Shown here: piece by piece, positions 48,784 through 60,881 of the stretch | Layout: every line of letters starts with the position of its first letter | Position numbering within the stretch: position 1 is the first letter of the stretch | Source: Melastoma dodecandrum | Taxonomy: Eukaryota; Streptophyta; Magnoliopsida; Myrtales; Melastomataceae | Assembly: GCA_029817715.1 (NCBI GenBank) | Contig: JARUPY010000501.1 | Coordinates: 248,001-312,000, forward strand | Direction of reading: 5' to 3' | Length of the DNA stretch: 64,000 bases | Translations under genes and position numbers: made by a program | Notes under the pieces: generated by a model | Databases searched by the model: none | Seen by the model: the letters and a program-made list of their open reading frames with translations, nothing else | What the model was told of the DNA's origin: nothing

Positions 48784-48977
48784 TGTCGATCAAGAAAGCA
48801 CTTTTGGGGAATGAGGAAGATCAAGAAGAAGGAGAAAGGTTGGTGGTGGTGATGGTAGGGATGGAGGGGGAAGATAAATGAGTCAATGAGCTCAATGATG
48901 AGATTCTTACAATGAGTGTTTGTGCATGTCCTAATATCAAATTATGGGTTTTGGATTTTGCCCTAACTGCAGCACAA

Positions 48978-49582
48978 TTTAAAAAAGGGCAAAATATCAA
49001 TTTATGGCCTCAACTTTGAGCCAACTTTCTGTTTTGTCCTTAACTTAGTTTGTTATATAATTTTGTCACCAACTTTTGTTTTTATTTCTATTTTGGCCAA
49101 TCGTGAATTTCTTCTAGCGAAAGCCAAACAAGGCCTTAATATACAATTTTCATTTACCGACTAAAACGAAAAAAGATTTTAGAAAATAGGAAATAATATT
49201 GAAACCTTTCATTTGTTTTTTTATTATAAAATTTTGATGAACAAATCAAGTGAATTGGAAGCCGAGTTAACGATGGTTGTTGATGTTGTCAAAAAATATG
49301 AAAAATCAATGAATGTCGGATGATGTTCTATTAGGATGCGATTATTACGGATAAAGTGGATTATGAGACGAATGAATGAGATGTCAAAACTCCACTATTA
49401 TAGGACACATGTTAGACTATATTAAGGCCTTGTTTGGCTTTCGCTAGAAGAAATTCATGATTGGCCAAAATAGAAATAAAAACAAAAGTTGGTGACAAAA
49501 TTATATAACAAACTAAGTTAAGGACAAAACAGAAAGTTGGCTCAAAGTTGAGGCCATAAATTGATATTTTGCCTTTAAAAAA
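48978..49582. mobile_element. Mutator-like non-autonomous element with long TIRs
   Basis: Element 48987-49573 is flanked by the identical 9-base duplication TTTAAAAAA (48978-48986 and 49574-49582). The terminal inverted repeats are about 150 bases: GGCAAAATATCAATTTATGG at the left, and its complement at the right. The inner TIR edges contain AAGCCAAACAAGGCCTTA (left) and TAAGGCCTTGTTTGGCTTTC (right). The interior is AT-rich with no frame. A 9-base duplication plus long TIRs is the hallmark of Mutator-like elements. Confidence 0.8.
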
Positions 49583-51003
49583 TACAAATAAGTATTGTAC
49601 TGCATAGTATTTCTCTTGGGTTTGAGCTTGGAATAGTGACAAAACAACAACAACAGAGCTGTGCTCTGTCTGACTGACACACTGACTTAACTGGCACTAA
49701 AAAAAAATACAGCATTGATGATTTCTGTCTGTATATTTAGGTGGAGGGGATTTAATGAAGATGATTATCTTGGGTTTAAAATTAGTTGGGACTTGGGTTG
49801 GGGTTGAAAAACAATTCACTTCTTAATGGGACCATCCCCCATGACAAATAGTGTGTGATTATGGAAAAAGTATGCTGAATATCCTGAAACAGCACTCCCT
49901 TTATGAGATACACTAAGCATTCACTTTCAGAGGGATTTGGACAATGACTGATTCCATAGGCTGTCTCTTTTGTCATGAAAGATTCATCATGTTGAGATTA
50001 GGTGTGGTGATGGACTAAATCATGTCATCAGCAAATGGTATCATCATTACATTCAGGCACATAATTTAGGACTTGATTTAGGGGATCTGGACATTGTTTT
50101 CTGCCTTTTGGAATCAATTACCAAGGCTGAAAAATAGGAAAAGGACAAGGCTTGACAAAAGCCACTCAATGTGAGGTAAGAACAAAAGTAAGCAAAATGG
50201 GTTTTGTTTTAGTTTGGTGATTGTGAGTCTGGGAATGGAGTATTGACCACATGGGGGTGAGTGAAGGGACTGAGAGAGTGAGGACAATTCCATGTTATGA
50301 CAAGGTGGTCCTTTTCTGGTCCCCATGTTTAGTTCTTTTTTACCACAGTGGAATTCATGGTTGGCATGACAGGTTAAAGATCCATGGGGGACTGCTGCCG
50401 GGGGCATTGAAAGAAAAACAATTGTGAGTCTTTTCTCTACTCCTATCGGATTCTTACAATACAACCCACCACACCTTATGCTCGAGACAAGGAGGAAGAC
50501 AGACAGCTACAATACAACCAGAGATCAAGTGCCAATAAAGAATTTAAGGAAATGGGGGTCTGGCCCTTTGTCAGAAACAAACATGTGTTCTCCCTTCCTC
50601 GTTCTTCTTCTTCTTGGATCGTGGATCAAAGGGTGAATGGATTTGAATTTTTCCACTTCACTGCAACACTTGAACTACTTTCTGATGAGTTCAGTTTAGT
50701 TTATTATCATACACAATATACAAATCTGGATGCACTCATTCCCAAGGCCAAGACAAGATCAAGTCCATTTTCTCGATGCTCTCTCCTTGGAGACAATGAT
50801 TGAGGTGGGTGGATCTTACCTTGGCTTGGTTGTATTGTAATAATGATAGTATAATTGATCTCCCAACATGGGTCTCATCATCTATGTCCAGACAAATCAG
50901 CATCATTCAATTTCGAAACTGGTGTGGTTGTTGGGAAGTAAAAAAAAAAGTGGGGATTCATATTCACAATGTATTGGGATTTGGACTCCATTCTTCTTTT
51001 GCT
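49583..51003. other. intergenic
   Basis: AT-rich with no supported gene; short open frames only. Confidence 0.45.
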
Positions 51004-51959
51004 TTTGTATTTGGCAAAATATCGGATTTTGGCCGCAATTATTGGGCTATTTTCATCTGCAGCCACAACTTTATTTTTTTTTATTTATGGCCATAACTAT
51101 GACATTGATTTTGTTTATGGCCTCGACGTAACGCCGTTGGTGGATCTTACCTACGTGGACTAACGGCTGAACTCGTGGCAACAAACGTGGCCATCCCGTC
51201 ATTTAGAAAAAATACAAAATATCGGATTTTGGCCCCAATTATCAGGCTATTTTCATCTGCGACCATGACTTTATTTTTTTTAATTTATGACCGTAACTAT
51301 GACATTGATTTTGTTTATGGCCTCGATGTCCCATATAAAAGAGCCGTCGGGGAGAGAGGTGGAATAAATTCACAGAACAGGATGCCCATCACCATCCAAG
51401 CGAAGAACCTCACCTTGAACATGCGATGCTGCTGCTGGGGTTGCAAGGCCACGAAAGGTTTGGTTGTGGAGTAGGCAGCAGGATTAAGGAGGGTCGTGAA
51501 CATCTGGGGAGGGGATTTACGGTTTTTATTAATTTGGATTTTTTTTTAAGACATGATGGCCACGTTTACTGCCACGTTCGCACGAGAGTTCAGCCGTTAA
51601 TCCACGTAGGTAAGATCCACCAACGGAGTTACGTCGAAAGCGTAAACAAAATCAATGTCATAGTTATGGCCATAAATTAAAAAAAAAATAAAGTCGTGGC
51701 CGCAATTGAAAATAGCCCGATAATTTGGGCCAAAATCCGATATTTTGCCTTTTTTCTAAAAGACAGGATGGCCACGTTTGTTGCCACGAGTTCAGCCGTT
51801 AGTCCACGTAGGTAAGATCCACCAACGGCGTTACGTCGAAGCCATAAATAAAATCAATGTCATAGTTATGGCCATAAATAAATAAAAAATAAAGTTATGG
51901 CCACAGATAAAAATAGCTCGATAATTGGGACCAAAATCCGATATTTTGTCATTGTATTT
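51004..51959. mobile_element. Mutator-like TIR element with doubled arms
   Basis: Outer limits are 51013 (GGCAAAATATCGGATTTTGG) and 51950, with near-identical 9-base flanks TTTGTATTT and ATTGTATTT. Each arm holds two copies in tandem of a roughly 180-base unit: left near 51013 and 51215, right (inverted) near 51590-51755 and 51770-51950. The units share motifs such as CCATAACTATGACATTGATT and TGGATCTTACCTACGTGGA. The centre (about 51345-51575) is unique and GC-richer, and may be captured host DNA. It shares the terminal GGCAAAATATC with the element at 48987. Confidence 0.7.
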
Positions 51960-52574
51960 TTGGTTTCCACCCCCCCCCCCCAAAAAAAATGCAAAATTTC
52001 ACATGCAATCTATTTTGGCTCCTTCTGTTCCGCTCTTTTCCCAAAGAAAGTGACTTGGAGCATCTTATTATGTCCATAATGTTGCATTTGGAGGCATTGG
52101 GAAATGGCCCTAAACTTGATGGCCATAATAACAAAAAGGTGAACAACTTTGAATGTGGCATCAGGCCCATGAATTGACCTTTGAGAATTTTCATGCCCAT
52201 GTTGCAGAGTTACAATCCAAAGGTGCAAAAGGGTATTGACCAGAATGCAGCAGCTTAGTATATACATCTTCTGCACCCTTTCGCTTCCTCGGGAGATTAC
52301 TGGCGATTCACATTTATTCGCGAGAGATTCCATTGAGCCGTCATTCAAAAAGTCAGAATTTACATTATGATACAGGGAAAACACAAGTTTTGCAGCCTAG
52401 GAAAGAATTCACCATCCAGTTCTCCCATAGAAGGAGAGACCGTGTTACTGCTGCAACCATATAATCCACGGAGGAATGGCGCCCGTCTTGTCATGGGTTT
52501 TGAAGGTTCTATTAGCAAGTACATAGCAGCAATCTTAACCGAGTTCCTGTGACTGCGAGTGTGTAGTGTGCACT
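51960..52574. other. intergenic, 3' flank of the bHLH gene
   Basis: Starts with a C-run/A-run near 51969-51988; no supported gene. Confidence 0.45.
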
Positions 52575-54059
52575 TCAGGTGCATTCCCTGGCCTTACACG
52601 TGCAATTCCTTTGCTGCTCAGACAATTCCTGCAATTTTCCCAGTTCATTCATCACTGTCACATGTTTCGAAATGATAAACACTTTAGAGATCTTGCTTCA
52701 AAAGGAATAACAGTCCAATCGAAACATCCTCGCCGTTACCTTAATTTTCTTTTGCAGAAGCTTCACATACTCAACCGCCTCGTCCAACATGTCGGCAGTG
52801 TTAATTTGCTGCAAGTATCACTACTAGATGTGAGTTGAAGCAATGACGAGTGGAAGACGGACATATCTTAGGCATCCTTGCAGTTGAAGACTAGCTAGCC
52901 TACTGCTTTAATGAGAACAATCCACTTCTATATATTCCACAATACGTTATATGTCTCTGCCCCAGGTTTAGACACATCCAAGAACTTGTCCACTCAGCTC
53001 TAATTAATGAGCAGCTGGAAATATCTCATGGGCCATACTAAGGATGTTCAAAGATCTTGAGCCAAATTGTATCCAGTAAATTAAACAAGTAGCGGTAGCC
53101 CTCAAGAAACTCAATTTTAGCCTTAACCTATTGACAACAGTGTAAGAGGCCCCAGACTCCTAATGCGATAACATCAAAACCTCCGGCACTTTTAGGTCTA
53201 AGACAAGGCAGGAACCGAAAGGGACTACCTAAAAGCTCATTAACAAAGAGACTTAACCTTATCCATGTGAGGCATGAGCTCCTGAAGCTTCCTGATCCGG
53301 TCGCTAATTCGCGTCCTCCTGACCTAAAATCATTAACAGAAAGGACTACGAAAGTTGAGGAAGGAATCGCTTTCAAGGAATAAGGAAACTCAACTCAAAG
53401 GAGGCAGCATAATAAAGGGCAACCAGCAATCACAAACCCTTTCGGCAATACTACGAGGATGCGTAGCGCAACCGCGCTTGGCCCTAAATTTACAAGGAGC
53501 CGCACCCGAATCTTCGAACAACCTGTCAACCTCCAGATCCATCAAACCGGATGACGATGATGCCCCACTTTGCTCCCCTCTCTACAATAATCAATAAAAC
53601 TTTTCCGACAATCTCCCAGGAAAAACAACTAAAACATCACAGCACGTCATATACCACTAGGGAGGCAAATTCATCATCCCTGCCTCTCTTCCCACCGCCG
53701 CCATATCCTAAGTTCCCGAGCAAGTCCCCGGGCAAGCTGTTCTGCCGGAGAAACCCGGGGACTGGAACCCCGCCGCTGCCGCCTCCCCCACCTCCGTAAC
53801 AGATGGAGAATCCCCTCCCTCCCGCCTCATGGTCGATCCCCTTAGGGGCGTTCCCAGTGAGAAGCTGGGTAAAGCACTGGTTCTGCTTCAAGGCTTCATC
53901 TTCGTCTCCCTCATCCTCGTCCTCTTCGAGAACCGCATCGAGCCACGTTGTTGGCGCAGACCGGAACCTCGCGAGCCCCCCGCGACCGCCGCCCCCACCG
54001 CCGCCGCCAATTGAGGTGGTAGTGGTGGTGGGGTTACTGCTTCCAGGTATGCTTTGCAT
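52575..54059 (-). CDS. bHLH transcription factor (FBH/bHLH80-81 type)
   Basis: Five exons on the minus strand: 54059-53655, 53581-53438, 53323-53258, 52808-52740 and 52628-52575. They total 738 nt and 245 residues; every intron is phase 0. The N-terminal region has the family signature RFRSAPTTWLDAVLEEDEDE, a glycine-rich stretch and FLRQNSLPGDLL. The DNA-binding part reads FRAKRGCATHPRSIAER, then VRRTRISDRIRKLQELMPHM, then NTADMLDEAVEYVKLLQKKI, with the atypical HPRSIAER basic region of the bHLH80/81/122/128-130 clade. In Arabidopsis these proteins (FBH, AKS) bind E-boxes and control CONSTANS and guard-cell potassium channel genes. It has a GGC/GGT-rich coding repeat. No damage seen. Confidence 0.9.
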
Positions 54060-55178
54060 CTGCCTGAAGCTGACCCAGTTAAGAAAAAAAACAGGGATCT
54101 TTCCGAAGTTACTGAGTTGAGGGATTTATTTTGGGAAGTTGGGATTTTTTTGAATCCTTCCTCCTTTTCAGTTCTTACTAGATTTGGTTATGGGCTGTTG
54201 GTTTTGGCTTGGCTTTAGGTCTTTGTCTCTTGTCCCTGTCCGAACCCCACTTTTATCCATGGTTCTGTGTGTGGAGCGAGCTGCTTACTGATTAATATTT
54301 TGATCGCCGAAATATTTAGTCGCGTCCACTCTCAAAATTCATAAAATAACGGTGCGAACTCAATTTTATAAAAGACAAATAAATTCAATTTTTATAAAGT
54401 TAAATTGACTTTCAAAAGTGTTTTAAACTTTATTTTTAAAAATTTCGAAAATGATGGCATAAAATGCATCGATCAAACATAATTTAAAATAAAAGTCAAC
54501 GTGAAGTAAGAGTAAGGTTGGCTTTTTTAATATACTGACTTTAATTAATTCGAACTCGATTCAAATAAGGAACTAATTTACACATAGGCGTTTCGAGCAA
54601 CCTGTGGTGCAGGGCTTGGCTTTGCTCTCCTTTTTCCCCGTTTATTTTCACACTTTGAATCAACACTTTTGGGCAGTGTTTAAGTTTTGGTTTCTATAGA
54701 AAATGACTCTTCCCTTTAAAAATACTTTTGAGTTTATCGTCTTGGGTGGGAAAATATTTGATTATTACATGAAATTCAATGGTCGATTAGTGTGTAGGTT
54801 AAGATTATATAGTGTTGCTTCCTGAGTTATGGTAAAAGGATGTCTGTTTATTGGTTGTTCAAATGGTGGAGACATTGAATTTGGAATTTATTAATGACGC
54901 GACTATCACGTGTTCCTTCTCCCGTCATTCATCTGGCTTTGTAATTATTGAAAACACCAAGGACATCCATGGTTGAACCGTTTATTGTATGTTTTGCTTA
55001 CCTTTTGTTCCAAACTCACCCCCCCCCCGCAAAAAAAAAAAAAATCAATTTCATTTCCACAGCATCACGAAGCAACCGTCCATCCCCCTCCGACTAAGCG
55101 CTCCCGCATCGTAATTTGTGCACCCAAGGGCCCCGGCTACGTCGCCAGCTGCTGGGTAGTATTCGGGTCGATGTTGAT
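54060..55178. other. intergenic: bHLH promoter and AT-rich spacer
   Basis: AT-rich; a C-run then A-run lies at about 55020-55044. No gene seen. Confidence 0.45.
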
Positions 55179-55508
55179 ATGGGCTGCTGTGGAAGGACCC
55201 GGCTCTGCTACGCGATCCTGTTCTTCTTCTCGCCGTTGCTCGTGCCACTGGCGTGCGCCACGTGGCCACTGTTACTCGTCGTGGGCATCTGCCGGAGGCT
55301 CCGGTGCGGTAGAAACAAGGAGGGTATAGGGTTGGAGAGGGAGGGTAGGAGGGTCGCGAGGTGCGAGGAGGTACACCATGGCGAAGAAGAAGGGAGGGTA
55401 GAAGTTGGGTTGATGCAGAGGTACTTGGAGGATCAGCTGAGGTTGGTGAGATCAGTGTTGGATAACAATTGCCATTGTTACCACGACCCAGTTTTGGGCT
55501 TGGATTAA
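55179..55508 (+). CDS. small cysteine-containing membrane protein, hypothetical
   Basis: One open frame of 109 residues from ATG 55179 (MGCCGRTRLCYAILFFFSPL). Two hydrophobic stretches (LCYAILFFFSPLLVPLACAT and WPLLLVVGI) suggest membrane insertion. A basic and acidic middle follows, then VGLMQRYLEDQLRLVRSVLD, which could be helical. I recognise no family. The frame could begin at an upstream in-frame codon, but 55179 directly precedes the hydrophobic part. The call rests on composition only; it could be a chance frame. Confidence 0.4.
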   Translation: MGCCGRTRLCYAILFFFSPLLVPLACATWPLLLVVGICRRLRCGRNKEGIGLEREGRRVARCEEVHHGEEEGRVEVGLMQRYLEDQLRLVRSVLDNNCHCYHDPVLGLD

Positions 55509-56052
55509 ACCCATCTTTGTCAAATTGGATTACATCTCTTTCGTTCGGTAATTTGATCAATCATCAATGAGAGATATTGTTTGTATGCGTGAAATGGTCA
55601 AGAATCCACAGACCACATCAATCTATTGGCTGGTCCACACGATGAAAGATATTTCCTTGTCAGAATTGAAGTCCACTCTCTCGCACGGCAATGCAAGGAA
55701 TTAGGCCACATCTCAAGTTTAGGGTGCCCCAAGAATTGAATGGAATTGGGTCCATCCCAGAGTTGAACAAAGATGAGATTCCCACCGGGGCACTGAAATC
55801 CCGACAAGGGACGGTTACGCGGTAGTCCCTGTCGGGTCCGCTGAATGTCTCTGTCCGAAGGGGCGGAGCCGTGGAGTAGAGTAAAACCCAGAAAAAGGAA
55901 ATATCTTTTCCTTGTTAACAGGGCGGCCAGTTGAACCAGGGCACAATTCCCGAGAGATAGCGAGATGTTGTTTATGCTTGAGCGGATATGGCATGAGGTG
56001 ATAAATACGACCTTGGTTCGCAAGGGGAGTTAACCGTTGAGACCCAGTTAAC
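55509..56052. other. intergenic, 5' flank of the NPF pseudogene
   Basis: No supported coding on either strand. Confidence 0.4.
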
Positions 56053-58811
56053 ATGGCGGCTAAACCCCAGTCCCGATCCTCAGCCACCGGCGAGGCTGCT
56101 CTCCCCTTGCTGTCGGACACCGTCGACGGCGCAGTCCGACAGCGCAGTTGACTTCCAGGGGCGTCCTGCTGTCCGATCCAGCTCGGGCGGGTGGCGGTCT
56201 GCCAGTTTCATCATAGGTTAGCGTCTGGTGCTCTTAAAGTGGTGATCTTTTGGTATTGAGCTGCAGTCATGTGTGGCGATGTATGCGCTATGAGGTCAAG
56301 CATGCTATCTTTACAGGACGGGGAGGTGATTGGTAGATTGCCGATGATGAAGGTATATTGTTGTGTTGCCGTTAGGGGTGGAAGTTGCGGAGAGGCTAGC
56401 CTATTATGGGATCTTGTCGAACTTGATTAGTTACTTGACCGGACCGCTTGGACAGTCGATGGCTGTCGAGGCGGAAAATGTCAATGCTTGGTCGGGTACA
56501 GGGTCCCTGTCTCCACTCCTCGGGGCATTCATCGCTGATATGTTTCTTGGCTGCTACCGCACTATCGTTGTCGCATCCTCGGTCTATATAGTGGTAACTG
56601 GAAACCACCTGTTCATCTTCTCTTTGTTTCTGCCGTTGTCTGTCCTCGCTCGGCCATGTTGTTATAGTGAGTTAAGGAGATACGATGTTGGCATGACATG
56701 ACTAACCTCCTTGCTTGACATATCTTTAGGGGCTTGGGCTATTAACCTTTTCAGCTGTTTTCCTTCTCTGTGTCCTTCCAACGGATCAAGCATACCTGGA
56801 ATACCCTCATACTCCCCCTCGATCCCACAAGAGGTTCTCTTCTTCTTCTCCTTGTATCTCATAGCATTTGCCAAAGGTGGACACAAGCCCTGTGTTCAGG
56901 CTTTTGGGGCCGATCAGTTTGATGGTCAGAATCTAGAAGAATGCAAAGCTAAAAGCTCTTTCTTCAACTGGTGGTATTTCTGGCTGTCTGCGGGACCCTT
57001 GGTTGTGCTTTTCTTTCTGAACTACATACAAGACAACCTCAGCTGGGGCCTTGGTTTCGGAATACCTTGCATTTCAATGGCTGTTGCTTTAGTGCTATTC
57101 TTGCTTGGCTCTAGGACTTATCGGTATGGTGTTAAAGGAGATGAAAAGAGCACTTTTCTGAGGATCGCTTCAGTGTTTATATTAGCTTTCAAGAATAGGA
57201 AAACAACCTCCTCGGCATTGGCTTTGGAGGAAGAATCTCGTGGGACCCTGCCAAATGACCTCGCTGCAATTCAAGTAAGTGAAGTTCCCTTTTACAAGCT
57301 AAGTAGCACAAGCATATGATCATGGGACATTTTCACCACTTTTTGTGAGTGGAAACATCCTAAAACTGTGGATTGGGGAAACTCGTCCCCTCAGCCGTTG
57401 AATGCTGTTCAAGTATTCTTCCAGAAAGTAATGCGTTTTGCACTTTGTGAACCACAATCATAGCCTACTGAATCTAGAACTATCTTCCCTGTGCAGCTTT
57501 TCATCATTTTGTGAACTTATGGATTCTTATTGTGTATATTTTTTTCATTTCGGAAGCCGATGTTAACACGTTCTGATTACTAGCCTCCTCTGTTGATAAC
57601 TGAGATTAACAAAAGAAGTATCTCTCCTGACCAGATAAGTGAAGCCCAGTTTTCGACATTTCTTCCGTCAGAACATTTTCTATGGTTGTTCTCGAGTAGA
57701 AACGCTTTCTATGATTGTTCTTGAGTGGAACGTTTTCTATGGTAGTTTTTCTACCAAAAAAACATTTTCTATTGTTGGTCTTGAGTAGAAAATGTTTGGA
57801 ATTGTGTTGCTCACATTTAGTCACCTTAAGCACCACTTCTAGGCCTTTAAGTGTCAAACTGAATGGCTCTGACTATGTTAGATGTCGGGCTTTGTACTGT
57901 TTTGGCCTTTGTCACTGTTGGCATGAACAGTTTGTTCTTTGGTTATGGATAAAGAAAGTAAAAATTTTGTCTTGTTGACAACCTTTAGTAACAATTGCAG
58001 GTACCTGAATAAGGCCTTGCTATCACCAGATGGTTCCAAGGCCGAGGGCACAGTCTGTAGCTTGGGTGAGGTGGAAGAAGCAAAATTTGTGCTAAGACTT
58101 ATTCCCATCTGGCTTACGAGCTTGGTATGACCGTAGTCTTTTCACAGTGCTCTACTTTCTTCACAAGACAAGGTGTTACGATGGATTGGGTCATTTCACC
58201 TGGCTTCTACGTCCCTCATGCTTCCTTGCAATCCTTCATTAGTCTGGCTGTAGTTCTTTTCATTCCCATTTACGACCGTATATTTGTTCCTCTCATGCGA
58301 GCTTTCACACGAAGACCCTCTGGTATCGCAAATGCTTCAGAGAATAGGAATTGGCATGTTCCTATCTGCCGTCTCCATGGTGATTGCTGCTCTTGTTGAG
58401 ATGAAAAGGCTCGAAATCGCTCGAGAACATGGCCTGGTCGATCTACCAGATGATACTATCCCAATGAGTGTGTGGTGGTTGATTCCACAGTACGTGCTAT
58501 TTGGGATTTCTGATGTTTTCACCATGGTAGGTCTACATGAGTTTTTCTATGATCAGGTCCCGACCGAATTGAGAAGCGTAGGCCTATCTCTCTACCTCAG
58601 TGTATTCGGGGTGGGCAACTTCCGTAGCAGTTTTCTTGTGTCTGCAATAGAGAAGGCCACCGGGGGCGAAGGGAAGTATGTTGGTTTGCCAGCAACCTCA
58701 ACCCATCTGGACTACTTCTACTGGCTTTTGGCCGGTCTTAGTGCATTAGAATTGATTGTATATCTGTATTTCTCCAAGTTTTATATTTACAATAGATCAA
58801 GAACGATATGA
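56053..58811 (+). pseudogene. NPF5-type (NRT1/PTR family) transporter pseudogene
   Basis: Exon remnants: 56053-56216, 56376-56593, 56730-57274 and 58001-58811. The family is clear: VEVAERLAYYGI (ExxER proton-coupling motif), KGGHKPCVQAFGADQFDG, FFNWWYFW, LNKALLSPDGSK and YFYWLLAGLSALELIVYL. NPF proteins are 12-span proton symporters for nitrate, peptides or other small solutes. At least four breaks are seen. A 13-base imperfect tandem duplication (56123-56148) shifts the frame in exon 1. One base is missing near 56760. Extra or missing bases occur near 58127-58135. One base is added near 58330. The 57274/58001 junction also does not keep phase. Several independent breaks argue for a dead gene rather than sequencing error. 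Confidence 0.8.
57670..57795. repeat. short minisatellite in the NPF intron
   Basis: About four imperfect units of roughly 30 bases built on TTTTCTATGGTTGTTCTCGAGTAGAA-like text (shown here in part: TTCTATGGTTGTTCT, TTCTATGATTGTTCT, TTCTATGGTAGTTTT, TTCTATTGTTGGTCT). Confidence 0.65.
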
Positions 58812-60881
58812 TTGGAGCACGGATTCCTCGACGACGAACTATCTAATGTGTATTAGTAAATCTCATTAATGTGTAAATGTTGAATTTCATCTATTTGTAG
58901 GGGCATTGGAATCAATGCATCTGGATCAAATTACTCAATCATTTGCCATGTAGGGTCAGTTCTTCTACCAGCTCTCTTCCTTTCAATCTATCTGGCTTTC
59001 TTGTCCGGTAACAGAAGGAAATTCAACTCTCTACTCCATGATTACAACAAAGCACTTTTCTTTTCATGTCAGCCTGCCAAACAGGTAAGAGCAGAGAAAA
59101 TCTTTACATGGTTTAGTCACATGACAGCTATTTAGGAGGAAAGTCTTTGCATCATCTGTCACCTTGTACAAATTTGGATTAAGGGTGGTCTTAGTTCAAA
59201 TTAGTTGTTATCATGATTGCAGCTGGTGCTGTCATCATTGGATGATCTATCAATCATGTTCTACTAATCTCTGCTTTCTAATCACGTTTAGAAAGAAACC
59301 TGTCGAGGTTTCGAAGTCATTTTATTAATCCTTGACAGAACTCATCTATCAGGAGAGGTGGTTTCTCAGAAAACCCAATCGAAAGGCAATCCCAATATGT
59401 TGAGTAGCACAAAGTATTTCTGCAAAATCATCCTTTTTTTCAGAGATATACAACATGGTTGCCACTCATCATCGGTTACCACACCACGCACGACAGGTCA
59501 ATAGTATTTGCCCTCATGTTCAGATGGAGAACAAAGCAGCGTTTCCATGGACTCGTGTGTGCGTGCATCTTCTTTCTCCATTCGCATTACTTTACCTCAA
59601 ATCGAGGACAAAATGTATAAACTCACCCACCAAAAACAATCAAAATAAGTCTTAACTTTGTGATCTTTCTGTGTGTGTGTGTGCTGTTAGTGTCTTTTTG
59701 TTGTCTGTCCTTTTGCAGCATCGTTCCGCAAGTTCAGGCTAGAATTAGTGACAATTGACACCACCACACACACACACACACACACACTTCTCCTTCCCTT
59801 TTGACAGCAAAAATTTTGTCGATGACACAATTGGGCAACCTCCATAAAGCCACAAAAAACTCTAAACCAGATTTGATGCAGAATATTCAGAAACTGGGGA
59901 AAGGAAAAAGGACACTGCCCATAAAGACATCCACGAGTTGAATCAAGAACAACAGGATTTGGGTACATGTCTGAAATCGGGAAAGTACAGATATTGGCCT
60001 GTGACAACTGTTTTGTTTGTGTGTAATCTTGATTCTTCCTTATGGGGACGTTTGTCCAGAAAAAAAATGGACAGACTGTTCCAGCAGGTTTTGGTGGCCA
60101 CCCAGTTTTCTTCCCCACCTAAAAGAATATTATTCACATCAATGGAAGTTGGGATCAAATAATTAAAGAAGAAAATCAATAACACCCGAGGTTGTTAGTT
60201 ATTATGGCACCAAATCAAAAACTTGAATGCCAAAATGAACATGGCTGGCACTGGCAGAACATGCTCACAATTATCTGCACCTAAACTAGACTCAATGAAT
60301 TGCATCAGAACAAGGTTGATTCCTTGTAAGAAAACAAGTTCTTTTTAGTACTTAAACAAACAATAAACACAAACACAGCGGAAGAATAATCATCATGCAT
60401 TATCCCTAATGTAATGATTCACGTGGATGCTTCCATTTGTTTGTCAACGTCGCCAAAACCAAACCAGGCAAAGAATACAGAACCAATGTGGTTTGGTTTG
60501 GTTTTGATATTATAGCCCTCAATCTTGATTAAAATTCTTCCCTTTTTTAGTGAAGATTGGGCCATGGACAGAACATAATTACTTTGCAATTAACAACCCA
60601 AATGAATGTGAAAGTTAGTGGGTCCAAAATTCAGACATGCCCAACTTTAAAAATATTATAATGTTTTAGCTGGCAAAATAATAAAATATATAAAAAAAAC
60701 ACCAAACCAAGGCCAACTCCTTGCATTTGACAGACTGGTTTTTCTCCTTTGCATTATTATTACATTTGAGAAATTCAAGGAACAAAGCCTCTCAGACATC
60801 CTTAAAAATCCACCCAGACTCCAACATCAACAAACTCTTTCAACTCCCTCCCGGTTCTTGCAACATCCTTAATCTTCTGCA
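58812..60881. other. intergenic with two unassigned exon-like segments
   Basis: 58901-59084 and 59444-59620 are open, bounded by AG/GT and AG, join in phase, and end at a TAA. They would code about 119 residues with hydrophobic patches (LLPALFLSIYLAFLSG). I could not place them in a family, and no start was found. The rest includes a GT run (59673-59684), a CA run (59763-59787) and an AT-rich promoter region for the patellin. Confidence 0.35.
59763..59787 (+). repeat. CA dinucleotide microsatellite
   Basis: Repeated CACACA immediately 3' of unrelated text; likely length-variable. Confidence 0.75.

Noticed and set aside
56053..56216. Treating the NPF first exon as intact with an alternative upstream start
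   Set aside because: The +1 frame upstream meets a stop with no ATG, so no alternative start rescues it.
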